Source of the DNA: Caprimulgus europaeus
Lineage: Eukaryota; Chordata; Aves; Caprimulgiformes; Caprimulgidae
Length of the DNA: 64,000 nt
Direction: 5' to 3'
NCBI GenBank assembly: GCA_907165065.1
Contig: OU015544.1
Span: 186,001-250,000 of the forward strand
Below, in pieces: positions 27,501 to 38,125 of the stretch. The notes beneath the pieces were generated by a model. That model saw nothing but the letters and a program-made list of their open reading frames with translations, was not told the origin of the DNA and ran no database searches. The translations under genes were made by a program, and so were the position numbers. The stretch's first letter is position 1. The number at the start of each line of letters is the position of its first letter.

Positions 27501-29643
27501 CAGCTGTTGCCCCTGATGAGTGTTCTCATCACTGGTAAGAATGTGGTTAATTATGATACTGTTTTCTGAAGTCTGAATATCTAGCAAATAGGCCTACAGA
27601 GACCAATAATTTTTCACCCACGTTATTAAATAGCCTACCACTAACCCACTATCATTGCAGGTTGGATTGGAACTCACTACAAACACTCAGCGATATTAAA
27701 CCCTGCTATTGCTTAAACTGGCTAGCCATTCTAGCTTTTATCTACTTTTGAAAAAAGTAGGTGGTTCTCAAAAATCCAGAACTAAATACAGATTCTAATC
27801 CAGGCAAAAAAAGAAAAAAGAAAAACATATCAACAAATGACTGTAAACTTATATAACGTAGTTACTGTTCAGTCTTACACCTTTTTTAGTCAGTTCTTCA
27901 ATTTTCTGGACATAGCTCCTCAATTCCTTTTGCAGCCGCCGGACTTCCTGCATATTTTTTTCTTCTTTTTTGCTTACATTTGGCTTGAGGTCTGGTCCTG
28001 TGTTATGGGTGAGCGGAGAGGCCAAAACAGCTGGTATTAGCTTTCCCTCATTTGGTGTGTAGAGATAAACTCTAGTGCCAAAGGTGGTAGTCTCCACTTG
28101 GGAAGGCTGACTGAGTTTCTGTTGATATTTCAAACAGGCATGAGGCTTTGGTGCATTTTTATTTTCTGGATTTTCAAACACTTCAGTCTTCTGCTGTTGT
28201 GACTTCTGGGCCAACAATGGTTTATTGACAGCGTCTCCAAACACTTGCTGTTTCACTTGCTCTTCAAGATGTCTTTGTTTTATGTCCTTTCTGGCTAGCT
28301 GAATAGCCAATTTTAGTCTTTCCTCAGATACCACTGAAAACATGCCAGAGCTTCTTATGCTGGGGTCCTCACTTCCAGCTAGATTTCTCTGCTCACTGGA
28401 TGCCTTCGGCTTTTCTATTATAATTGGACAAGGGTTAGAGAATCTGAGAGCCAAGTTCTCTGGAACTGCAGGAACGTTTCTATTAAACTGGAGCTGTTCC
28501 AAAGTGTAAAAAAAAAAAAAAAAGCTGATGTTACACAGAACACTTTACACATGTGATGTACCTCTAATGTATAACAGTAAGGAAAATGGATCTTCATATT
28601 AGAATGCATTCTGTCACGATGGTACATCTTCAATGCATGAAAGACATTCCATGCACTCAGACAAATGCCAGTATCCAAAATTATTTTGAACAAAGCATTT
28701 AGATCATCTTGTAAATAACATTAGGCACTTATCTGCAACTTAGGATGGGCACCTTAGGAAGGGTACACACATTGAAAAATTTGCTCCAAGGTGACTAGGC
28801 AATGCACAATTAATTCCTTTATAAAGATTTTTTTTTTGAGAGTTCTGATAATGCAATTAATGAGTTATAACAACAATTAACATTAGTAATATAAATGAGT
28901 ATGATTATATCATACTGATTTAGTAAGGCACTACTAAATTTACAAAGGCAACAAAAGGAGAAATGATGAAGGAAATGCATGATGAAGGAGAAATGAAAGA
29001 CTGAAACATGGTACCAGAATAAAGTTTCTAGGTTCTGTTTCCATGTAGTAAAGTAAGAGGTTAAGATAGTGTATTGGTTTAGACCAAGATAAGACTTAAA
29101 CTTCTTCATAGTAGCTTGCACGGTGCTACATTTTGGATTTGTGATTAAAATAGTGTTGATAGTGCACCAATGTTTTAGTTACTGCTGAGCAGTGCTTACA
29201 CAGAGTCAAGGCCTTTTCTGCTTCTTACACCACCCCAACAGCAAGTAGACTTGGGAATGGGCAAGAAGTTGGGAAAGGACACAGCTGTGACAGCTGACCC
29301 CAAATGACTCAAGGGATATCTCACACCATATGGCATCATGCTTAGCAATAAAAGCTGTGGGGAAGAAGGAGGAAGGGGGGTGATGTTTGTAGTCATGGTG
29401 CTTGTCTTCTCAAGTCACCATCACATGTGATGAAGCTGCAGAAATGGCTAAACACTCACTAGTGGGCTACTTCAGGAAGTGGGTCTTAGTAATCGTTTCA
29501 TAATGATCACAAACGAAAACCAAATCAGCATTGCTGCAGAAGTCAAGTAATACCTGTGTTTGTAAAGCCTTTGCTTCATTCCTGTATAGCTGGGTAGTAA
29601 ATGAAAATGTAGCATCAGACATAGCTGGCTTGCTTGGTCCCAT
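12540..29643 (-). CDS. KIAA0753: KIAA0753 (OFIP / moonraker), centriolar satellite protein
   Basis: Fifteen coding exons join in one frame: 29643-29554, 28493-27881, 26604-26498, 26200-26138, 25337-25122, 23937-23727, 22378-22179, 21033-20864, 20152-20063, 19887-19800, 18693-18523, 17447-17366, 15472-15352, 15181-14957, 12657-12540. The product is 854 residues (human 967). The protein starts M-G-P, has the conserved FNRNVP at 33-38, a charged helical middle with [10 protein letters not shown] (about 282-291) and PPNPTSPP, an LEAETSKR coiled-coil unit near 560, and the highly conserved [12 protein letters not shown] at 800-811 near the C-terminus. In other vertebrates it works with OFD1 and FOR20 at centriolar satellites and the pericentriolar region, in centriole duplication and ciliogenesis; human mutations cause oral-facial-digital and Joubert-type ciliopathies. 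All junctions keep phase, so the gene looks intact. The start is supported by homology to the human N-terminus (LQTQ followed by LQFNRNVP). Confidence 0.95.
14957..15181 (-). CDS. KIAA0753: KIAA0753 exon 14, conserved C-terminal block
   Basis: This exon encodes residues 741-816. Its last quarter carries [12 protein letters not shown], the most conserved stretch of the family and the easiest place to confirm the assignment. The acceptor is TTTCCAG at 15184-15182 and the donor is GAGAG|GTATAT. The following intron (12658-14956) is 2.3 kb and holds no other exon I can read. Confidence 0.92.
18523..18696 (-). CDS. KIAA0753: KIAA0753 exon 11 with NAGNAG acceptor
   Basis: The acceptor reads ATAG-CAG-GTT, so splicing can begin at 18696 (adding one Gln) or at 18693. 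Both keep the frame. The exon encodes [15 protein letters not shown], which aligns with the human LDDFLEDCASELWA segment, and ends at GAA|GTAAGA. A poly(A) run on the plus strand (18502-18516) lies just inside the following intron. Confidence 0.85.
26925..27424 (+). mobile_element. Avian ERV solo LTR, copy 1
   Basis: About 500 bp in the intron between KIAA0753 exons 3 and 4 matches the layout of an LTR family I recall as abundant in bird genomes. It starts near TGTGTATACTGGGGTTGGCT, passes GGGACACAGCCAGGACAGCT in the middle, and ends with the CTATCCTTATCTCAACCTCT and CTCTCCCCTGTCCCTCAGGG segments typical of its 3' part. It lies antisense to the gene. No internal retroviral genes flank it, so it is a solo LTR. 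The family name needs a repeat library. I could not find clear target-site duplications. Confidence 0.75.
27881..28493 (-). CDS. KIAA0753: KIAA0753 exon 3 (largest coding exon)
   Basis: This 613-nt exon encodes residues 31-235, from LQFNRNVP to ELTKKG. It includes the [19 protein letters not shown] helix, matching the human SQERLSYAVHLARRDVKRR segment, and [21 protein letters not shown], the start of the first coiled coil. The acceptor is AACAG behind a T17 tract (28507-28523 on the plus strand). The donor is AAAG|GTGTAAG, fixed by the phase of the next exon. Confidence 0.93.
29070..29500 (+). mobile_element. Avian ERV LTR, copy 2 (3'-truncated)
   Basis: This is the same family as the copy at 26925-27424: it shares TTGATA-GCACCA-GTTTTAGTTACTGCTGAG, then AGGACACAGC-GACAGCTGACC, and CATGCTTAGCAATAAAAGCT, which includes the LTR polyadenylation signal. 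It begins near TGTATTGGTTTAGACC and breaks off before the CTTTATCTCAACC part seen in the first copy. It sits in the intron between KIAA0753 exons 2 and 3, antisense to the gene. The two copies differ at many positions, so both insertions are old. Confidence 0.72.
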
Positions 29644-29658
29644 CACAGAGGCTTGATG
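29554..29658 (-). other. KIAA0753: KIAA0753 exon 2 (start codon exon)
   Basis: The acceptor ATTTTCAG precedes CATCAAGCCTCTGTG and then the ATG at 29643. Thirty codons follow to ACACAG|GTATTA, ending LQTQ as in the human protein. The 15 nt before the ATG would be 5' UTR. The polypyrimidine tract is poor, so the 5' boundary is less sure than the coding part. Confidence 0.75.
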
Positions 29659-30329
29659 CTGAAAATCCAGTTATTTGTCCTTTGCTTACAATTACAACTA
29701 CGAATATAAGAAGAATCATGTATTATTTCAGCCTCTCAAAAGCAATCCCAGGTCTGATGTGAACAACAGATAAAGAACCAACCTCAGCAGACACGTAGAA
29801 ATGGAAAACTTATCATGTGTACTCATATAGGTGGTACAAAAAAATGAAGAGTAAAAGCTTGCCATTTAAGGCAAATTTTACAATTTAGATCCTTCTTTTA
29901 CACACCCTCCCAGAGAGCTGAGGAACAGTATTACAGATGGTGAGGCTCATGCTATAAAGCCTAAGAAAACTGCCACAGAACTTTTATAGCTATTACTTAC
30001 CTAAAAGGGAAATAGTATAGTGCAACAGTAGGAAAACAGACTAACAAAATACATAAGGCAGCACTCAAAGCAGCCAGATCCGTAACAAAAATGTTAGTAT
30101 TAAAGGAAAACAGATCCGGGGGATGCTCACACCTAAACTTCACAGAGAAGGATCAGAAATAAAAGCGACCTGTGGAGACTGACAGAAACTTAAGTCTCCT
30201 TCATCTGCCTCTGAGAATTAACAAATGAGCAGGATCCAACGCGTCACGCTGTTAAAACTTCCTGTCGCGACCGAACTGCAGACTTTGTCTCCGCTCCTCA
30301 GCCCAGCAGCCCAGGCCTCTCCTCTGCTC

Positions 30330-31150
30330 TCACGGAGCTTGGAGTCCGGACGCCGTTTGGGCCGCGCCCGCCCGCAGGTTTCGGCGCCGACGCGCCCCGG
30401 CGAGGCCGCCCCCGCGGTGCCGCCTCCCGCCAGTCAGAGTCCAGCGGCGGGCCCGCCTCGCGCCCCAGCCCTGTCAGCGACAGCCCGCGGCGGCCGCTTT
30501 CGGCCCCCGCCTCCCCCTCACGGCGTCCCGCCCGGGCGGGCCAGACCGGCACCGGCGGGCCGCCCCGCCCGCTGCAGCTTGCTAAGGAAGGCGGGCGGCC
30601 CCGGACCTACCAGAACGCTGTTCACACCCGCTCCTAGCAACCGCCGCCGCAGAGGCCGCCGGGAAGCGGCGGGGAACTACGGTACCCGAGGCGGACCAGG
30701 GGCGGAGCCCGCCCCTTCCCGCCACCGGCTCCCGCGAGCGCCATGGGCTGGGAGGAGAAGCAGGTCCGCGGGTACCTCGAGTTCGCTCAGACGGCGCAGC
30801 GCTACCACGGCCGACCCATCTTCGCGCTCTTCTGCGGCGACAAGGACGCCGAGGGCAGGAGCTGGTGCCCGGACTGCGTGACGGGTGAGGCCCGTGGGGC
30901 GCGCCGGGGCAGGAAGGACGGTCCGCTCTGGGCAGGGGGAGGCCTCGGCGAGCGCAGAGGCAGATGTGGCCGGCGGGGAGGCGTTCCGCTCCCTCAGCCC
31001 TTGCGGGTCCCCCGGCAGCTATGGAGCGACCCCGCTCCCGGTTCGCCCTAGGCGCTCATTTCCGCGGGGACCGCGCCGAGCCCCGCCCTCCTGTGCCGGT
31101 TGCTCCTGTTCGCGGGTACGTAACGTAATCCTCCGGTTTGCCGAGGAAGC
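30330..31150. promoter_or_regulatory. CpG island, bidirectional KIAA0753/TXNDC17 promoter
   Basis: GC-rich, CpG-dense sequence covers the start of TXNDC17 and the inferred first exon of KIAA0753. The two genes are divergent with only tens of bases between their presumed starts. A half X-box (AGCAAC at 30637-30642) and AACTACGGTACCC (about 30674-30686), weakly like a ZNF143-type site, lie in the shared part. No TATA box is evident. Confidence 0.8.
30611..30720 (-). other. KIAA0753: Candidate non-coding exon 1 of KIAA0753
   Basis: On the minus strand a donor TTCTG|GTAGGT ends at 30611, inside the CpG island and about 950 bp upstream of the start-codon exon. It is the best leftward-facing donor in the island. 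The transcript start is not visible; 30720 is a guess set by the TXNDC17 ATG at 30743. Confidence 0.4.
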
Positions 31151-33046
31151 CGGAGAGGCCCCGGGTGCTCGTCCCGGAACACCTGAGGCGGGCCAGCAGC
31201 AGTTCCTGGTGCCGAGCGGCCTCACAGCATTTCGCCTCCGCACCCAGCATACTGCTCGAGAGTCGTGAGTGCACTGGGCGAGCTCCGGGGCTCCAGCTCC
31301 CCAAGTCGTCAGTCTGACCGGCAGTGCGGGCTGTGACGAGGCACTGCCTAAAGCTGCGGCCTCTCAAGCTGCCAGTGCTGCTCTCGGTTTGCTGGCCACA
31401 TTCCACTGAATGGCATGTAACCTAACGTGCTGCTCAGCAGAGGCTGGTACAAAGGCCCCACTAACCATTAGATGTGAATCTTATCATCAGTTAATTTACC
31501 TCTGCTTTGTAAGTCAGGAGGCGAGAAGTGACCTACCAGTCAGTGTCTGGCCATAGAATACTAAGGCAGTTCCTCAGAAAACATTGCACTGAACTTTCTG
31601 GATGACGTACGCCAGAGTACAAATGGCAACTGCTTACCACTGTTCTGACGGGTTTTCTTACAGACAGGAGACAGTGATTATTTTTCTTGTTAAAGCAGCA
31701 ATTGGCCTTTACTCAAAAGACCAGTCCCTTCAACCTTGACCATGTAAATTCTACAAAGCTTGTGGATAACCAGATGGAAAAAAAAAAATACAGATCTCTA
31801 CCTGAAGCAGAAAAAACATTAATTGGCAGCCTTGTTAGGCAAAGTAGATCCATGTGATTCTGTAGCACAGTAAAAGTATTAACTACTAATAGATTTTTAA
31901 CATTGCTCTCTAGCTGAACCAATTGTGAGGAAGGAACTTCACAACATGCCTGATGACTCTGTATTCATCTACTGCCTAGTAGGAGACAGAGCCTAGTAAG
32001 TAACTGTTTTAATGCCAACTGATATAACTTTGCTATTCATGGCTGGAGGTTAACTAACTTGTTGGAACAACTGACTGAACTGTCCTTTTCTGCAAGGAAT
32101 GAAACTTGCTTTTTGAGTTTTGAGGTCTACACCATCCCTTACGTGAACTACCTGCATGCTTGTTCTAAGAAGTGGGTTGGGGAGGTGTGAGGCAAAGACC
32201 TTTGAATCATCCTTTTGAAGGAATTTTAACAGGCTAACTACACCTCTACAAGCTGTGCTTAAACCCCTTTTTCCTGAACAGCTGGAAAGATCCCAACAAT
32301 GAATTCAGGAAGAATCTGAAACTAACAGGAGTGCCTACACTACTTAAATATGGAACAGTAAGTGATTTATTGTATGTTCTGGATCTTCAGGCATTCAGAT
32401 GGGAAACTGTCAGGAGTTTATGGCTGTAAATGAATGTCATGCAGGTTTTCTGATACCCTCTCCTGTTTAAAAAGAGTACACAATTAAGAGCAGCTCTTAT
32501 GCTCCCACCCACACACTCTTCCTGGCTCAAGCTTCCTCAAGAGAGAACCACTCTGCTTTCTGTTTAATGTTGTCTATAATAAACACACAGTAAAGAAAAT
32601 ACATACACTTAACATGTAGTGGTGAGGGGCAGAGAAAATTCTTTAGCTTCCTGACTTGCAGCTCCTCAAATTTAAAAAAATCCAAACGCTGAATTATGTG
32701 AGTGAAACCAGGTTATGTGCAATATACTCTTGATTCAAGCAGACTACAGCTCAAGTTTTAACTTGTGCATATTATTTAAATTAGCAGTTATTTTCTTAGA
32801 AATGCCTCTTCCAAAGCCAGAAAACCCTCAGGCATTTTTCAGTTATTCTTACTTTGCTTGCTCCACCCCAACCTCCCCAGAAAAAACATTGCTGGAATAG
32901 GGCTAATGTTAGTATGTACAAATGGCTTTAGTCTAGAACAGGGTTTTGAATTGCCCCTAAAACATATTTTCTTTCAGCCTCAGAAGCTGGTTGAAGAAGA
33001 ATGTTTTAAAGCAGAGCTTGTGCGTATGTTGTTTACTGAAGACTAA
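30743..33046 (+). CDS. TXNDC17: TXNDC17 (TRP14), thioredoxin-related cytosolic reductase
   Basis: Four exons join in frame: 30743-30884, 31914-31995, 32282-32357, 32978-33046, giving 122 residues (human 123). The product is a single thioredoxin fold with the WCPDC redox site at 41-45, the signature that separates TRP14 from classical thioredoxin (WCGPC). Later landmarks are [18 protein letters not shown], the cis-proline segment [10 protein letters not shown], and the C-terminal FTED. In mammals it is reduced by thioredoxin reductase 1 and reduces cystine, persulfides, nitrosothiols and LC8. The ATG has a good context (GCGCCATGG). Exon 2 ends TA|GTAAGT, so the next bases TAGTAA are not read. 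The gene is divergent from KIAA0753 and convergent with MED31. Confidence 0.96.
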
Positions 33047-33243
33047 GTCCTCCAGCCATCAATCATTTATGAAGATGTTAATCTCAACTTATTTGCAGTG
33101 TCCTTTCAATGAATCTTTAACCTTTTTTAAAACTTTCATGGTTAATTACTTCACACTAGTCAAGATAAATGTCATTAAATTCTAGGTCCAAACCTTCCAC
33201 TAAAATCCTGCAAGAAAAAACTGTATCTTTCCTTTTATGTTCA

Positions 33244-33249
33244 AATAAA
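33244..33249 (+). terminator. TXNDC17: TXNDC17 polyadenylation signal
   Basis: AATAAA lies 198 nt after the stop codon, followed by GT-rich sequence. It is the first canonical signal downstream, so the transcript probably ends near 33265-33275. Confidence 0.7.
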
Positions 33250-33352
33250 CATGAGTTTGCAAACAGTCTCTCAAATGAGCTGAGCCCATTTTATAAACAG
33301 AGACAGTAGCCTACAATTACTGAAGAGTAAGACTTAACTGCTAAATTATACC

Positions 33353-34415
33353 TTTAATAGAGAAGGGCAGGGGGGACGGGGCAGAAGAAACAGAAAAACC
33401 TGCTTATTCTTACTGAATCTGACTTTACACAGCTGCTGAAGCTGTTAAGGTAATTTTTCAGTGCCAGAGATGTTTAATGGCTTATCTGTTCAGTGTAAGT
33501 ATGAAAAGCTGAAAACTGATGGTCCTGGTGTCACTCATCACATGGTAACTGTTGCAGTACTTGCTCCTACAAGGATATGAAATACAATATAAATGCAGCA
33601 CAAATACAATCTAAAACACAAAAAATTAAATCCCTGATAGCTGCCAAGATTTGTGTTCTTACAATAAAAACTGCAGAGGAATAAGTGGCAAATGCTTCTC
33701 CAATACTTTAAGCATTTACACCTTTTTTTTGTAACACAGATTGTTTTCACTAGACATAGTGTTAGAGAACCCTAAGAGCAGCCACTATTTTGCTGTCAGA
33801 AAACCAAGATTAAAGTAAGCTGACTTTACCAGAATAGTTGTCTCATCCCACTTTGATTTTTATCTGTAAAACATGCTGTCATGCTGTAAGAAAAACTCTC
33901 TAAGACCCTCAGCAATGATTCCCAGAAATGACAAGTAATAGCTCAGCTCAGTTTCAAGACAAAAATCCACAATTTAGATTTTGTGCAGTATCATCACTTC
34001 AACTTTGCTCATCCTGCAGTTGTAAAAAGCAGTACATGAGGCAGTTCTTAGCTACACTTTTGAGACACACGGTTATTCTCCAGGAAAAATGCCTCCCAAG
34101 AACAGACTTCTGAGCGACACTTTTTGTTAGATACTTAAATGCTGGTGCCTTCAAAAGCACGTTTTTGTTTCAAAATCAAGAGGAATCAATACTGTAAGTA
34201 ATACTCTTACAAAATTGTCCATGCTACAAAATAAACTGCAGGTGTTTCAGTCTTCTGTCTTTAAAAAGGCCAATAAAAAAAACCAACCCCAGTCACTTGA
34301 TACATCAAAAATTAAATGTACACACAGAGCCAAACCTACAAAAGGCTTCATTCGTCTCTTGTAAATACTTCAACTGACACAAAGTACATCTTGTCATCAC
34401 TCTTCCAAGTGTTCT
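33353..34415 (-). other. MED31: MED31 3' UTR region
   Basis: No AATAAA occurs on the minus strand between the MED31 stop and TXNDC17. The variant ATTAAA is present at 33473-33478 and 33353-33358, implying a 3' UTR of about 0.95-1.1 kb that ends within about 200 bp of the TXNDC17 cleavage site. There are short open frames only. Confidence 0.45.
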
Positions 34416-37400
34416 TCATTTCACAGAGGTGTTGTTTTGTTGCTGCTGCTCTGCAAGTGCTTGCTGGAGGCGCATTCTTTTCCGTGAATAGTGCTGCCAG
34501 TGAAGAATCTGTTGCTCATCAATAAATTTAGCACACTGAGCATTTACCAGTTCTTTGCGGAAATGTTCATATTGGAGCAGCTCTAACATATGCAAACATT
34601 GAGGATACCTGGATTAAAAATAAACGTACTTTAATACAAGTTTTTACAAGGTACACTGCAACTGGAGTCTCCAATAATTCTGTAGTTCTTTATTTCAGTT
34701 TTATCATTTATGTGCTCTGCTCAAGTACCGAACCCCTTAAGACTAGATATTCCACATACTATTAACTTAGTAACTTCAGTACTAGGCTAGGGAACAAGGA
34801 GTCCAGTAACAGTTTTTAAACGGATACATACACTTGCTTAGAGTAGCTTTTCTAATGGCTAGATTTTACTAAAACAAATACATAGCAACTACAGTATCTG
34901 TTTCCAGAGCTCAGTAAAACAACATAACCAAGAACAGTTTTCCCAAAATTTGAAGGAGTTTGCACACTCACAAAAATGCAAATTAATCCTTTGTTTTGTG
35001 TAAGCATCAACAATGCAAAATCACTCTTAAAATGTACTGACTGGGCCTAACTGAAGTAGTTTTGTGCCACAATGTTCGATAGTTTTATTTTAAACAAATG
35101 GTAAAGAGCAGATATAGCCTACAAAAGGAAAATTCCACGCGTGACTCATGAAAGGCAAGTTTTATAATCTGGACTGTTGGAAACAGGAAAATTTATGTTG
35201 CACATAAACGCAGTGGGGACGACAAAGGTAAGGTTACAGGCAGAAATCAAATACTGATGTACTGCTGTACAGTATGTAACAGAAGGCAAGCATCAAATCA
35301 TTAAAATGCAGAAACCTAGGAGACTTTAACACTTACTTCAGGTATTTTGCATATTCAGGTTCTTTCCAATAAAGTAAATATTTAAGATAATTTACAAAAG
35401 CTTTGTCTTTGAAGTAGCCTCTTTGTGCAAGAACTGAAATAACAAGAATTGTCAGTTAGATCCATGAAAAAAAAAAAATCTGCCAAACTTGAAGAATACG
35501 TTTTCACAAAACTATACAAAGAGGCATTTTAATTAAAACTTTATCATTTCAATCAAATGTTGATAATTAAAAATGAAAAAAAAAACCACAGAGAAAAATA
35601 TATTTTATGTTAACGTACATAATAAACTAGTCTCATCTCCCTTATGGTATGCATTTTTCATACAACAGCAATGAGGAGAACAGGTTTTTGAAACAGAAAA
35701 TTGTGACTGTAGCATTAAAATTGGCATAAAAATTAAGTCTACTACCTGAAACTACAGGTAAACATTAGTAAAATTCTGTTTTCAGGTAAAGGAATATTGT
35801 TAACTTGACAATTACTTTTTAACTACAGACTTGAACTTTTTGCTTTTATTCTCCCCCAGAAGGATGCTTTTTTTTTTTTCATTTCAACCAATAAAACATT
35901 TTGCCTTTTAAAAACCCCACCTGTTAGAAATCCAGAGAAATTAAATTATTCACAGGCTACCTTTATGCTATCAAAGACCCATTCCCTTTTCTTTGTTTAG
36001 CCCTCTCTCTCCCTGTTTAAGGTTACCTGTAATAATAAACACCATTAAACTATATTAATTCCTCAGGACCCTCGTACTTATTTTTCAGTACTCACAGTTG
36101 AGGTAATTTGGATTTGCCAGACACTGAACAAACTCTAACTCCAGCTGGAACCGAAGTCTATTTCCTGTGTCATCTGATGCATGAGAAAAACAGTAAGAAT
36201 TGGACCCACAAAACAGATTTCAAAATAATTTTCTCAGTTTAAGCCATGCAGAGATAACATGTTTAAGCAGGGAAAAAAAGCAGTAGCTCCCCATAATAAA
36301 TACAGGTTCATTTAGGAAAGCTTTCTTTAGATGAATCAGGGTTGGACCTTCATTAATAAAACATGCTGGGGTTTTTTTGGTTGGTTGGTTTTTGTTGTTG
36401 TTGGGGTTGTTTTTTTTCTACAGTCAAGCAAGTGCAAAGAATGGAGGAAGGCCCACTTTGTTTAGAGTTAAGGAAACAGTCCCATCTTAAAAGGTGAAAT
36501 GTGGAAGAACAGCATATTTGCCTGAACCCAATACCAAATCAAAGCTGGGTACTGACAGTTTTTGCTGGTTTAACAGCAGTCATAAGAAATGCACTTAATT
36601 TCTGCATTTATGTCCATGAGCTGAGGGCTACCATAGCAAAAAAGAGGGATAAAGAATCAAATTACTTTTTTATTTTTAGAATCACTCCATCAAAGTATCT
36701 TAATTTTAATTTTTTTTTTCTTTTCCAGTGTCACTGGATTCTAGAAACACATCCAGGATGGTTATTACAGATTTTCCCTCACCTATTTTCACCGTATCAC
36801 TTATGTTCATGTTAATTTTGAAAACTATTAAATATTTCATTGAGAACTTAGGCTCTAGGGGATCCTGACAGGAAAAAAAAAAAAATCATGCAGGTAAATG
36901 ATGATTCTCTTTTTTTTTGTTTTTACTAACTACTGAAAAGTAATTTTTAAGTAGGCCACACTGCCTTTATTTCTTTTAATTTCTCTAGTATTAACAAAAA
37001 CTAAATAAAATACTTTAAGTAGGAGTAATTATTTATGTAATACTTATAAAACTTATGACAGAAAAATTAGGTCATAGTAATATGATAAATCCTATTTGCC
37101 ATTATATTTTAGTGACAAGTCTCCAGTTCCATAGAGACTCCATCTCATACCTCAGAGCTTACCACATTTCCATACTACAGAGAAAGGGCTACATCCTTAA
37201 TAAAAATAAGGAACTTGAACGGAGATTACAAGAGCAATAACAATGCAAGTTGAGAATATGGGTAACGATAAGGAGAACGTGTAGATCTAAACCATAACGA
37301 ACACACAGCAAACCCGCAATGCCAGAACACTCTCGAGGTCTGCTGTTCCCTCCACAGACCCCCCCTGCGCAGCACTGCCAGCCCAGCTCTGACCGACAGG

Positions 37401-37995
37401 CCCGAGCACCAGGATGCACAGCACACGCTTCTGAAAAGGCTGCGTCTAAACACACCTCCCTTTAGCTAAAAAGCTGTCCAGGCCCAGCGACTAGCCCAGG
37501 GCTCGTGGAGAGCTGCGAAAGCCGAGGCCTTCCCGCGGAATAAAGATGTAGCACAGACTGCGGGCGACTAAAGGCCCGCGCTCCCATACGGCCAAACGCA
37601 AAAATGAGGTCGGGGTGTCCGTGGCGCAAGCCGCGGAAGAGTTCGGGGAGAGCGGAATTTAGCGCTACACCCACGAACGCACTCGCTCGCCACGTCCCGT
37701 CCCACGGCCCCCGGGAGGACGAGGGCCGCGGGTATGTCCGGGAGCGCCACGGACAGCGGCACCGGAGCAAACGGGGAGCAAGGGGAGGGCGCGCGGGGCA
37801 GCAGACGCTTGCAGCGGAAGCGGGCTCGGAACCCGCCCAGCACCTGCCGACCGCCAGGGCCGCGCCGGCCCCGGCTCCTATGCGGCGGAGCCACAAGTAC
37901 GCGGTCTGCCCGCCCCTCGCCGCGCTGTCCCGCCAGACCCAGCACTGCGAGCGCCCCGGTGGCAGCGGCAACCACCACCCCCCACCTGTCTCCAT
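34416..37995 (-). CDS. MED31: MED31 (SOH1), Mediator middle-module subunit
   Basis: Four exons: 37995-37986 (only 10 nt, M-E-T plus one base), 36173-36096, 35433-35337, 34608-34416. The frame is unbroken over 125 residues (human 131). The whole protein is the Soh1 domain: [20 protein letters not shown], then [55 protein letters not shown], and a Gln-rich tail. MED31 binds MED7 in the middle module of Mediator and links activators to RNA polymerase II. The human protein has a short M-A-A-A-V-A extension before M-E-T; no in-frame upstream ATG is seen here, so the bird protein starts at the second human methionine. The exon 1 donor is G|GTGGGG, weak but fixed by phase. Confidence 0.96.
36369..36418. 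repeat. T/G-rich low-complexity tract
   Basis: GGTT and TTG repeats between poly-T runs, in MED31 intron 1 upstream of exon 2. Simple sequence. Confidence 0.85.
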
Positions 37996-38028
37996 GGCGG
38001 CCCCCGGACTGCGCTACTCGCCCAGCCT

Positions 38029-38040
38029 CAAGATGGCGGC
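38029..38040 (+). promoter_or_regulatory. YY1-type site
   Basis: CAAGATGGCGGC matches the extended YY1 consensus found near transcription starts. It lies 34-45 bp upstream of the MED31 ATG and is oriented toward the plus strand. Confidence 0.6.
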
Positions 38041-38112
38041 GGGGACAGTGGCTGCCGGCGGGCGGAAGCCCGGCGGAAGGCGGCACTGAGGCACGCTGGG
38101 AAGCCAGCGGCC

Positions 38113-38125
38113 GTTGCCCGGCAAC
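38113..38125. promoter_or_regulatory. Palindromic X-box (RFX site)
   Basis: GTTGCC-C-GGCAAC is a perfect inverted repeat with a one-base spacer, the ideal form of the RFX X-box. It lies 118 bp upstream of the MED31 start codon inside the CpG island. RFX sites of this form usually mark ciliary or MHC-type promoters. Confidence 0.65.

Noticed and set aside
30225-30881. 218-codon plus-strand frame overlapping the TXNDC17 start
   Set aside because: It reads TXNDC17 exon 1 out of frame and runs through the promoter; low-complexity composition.
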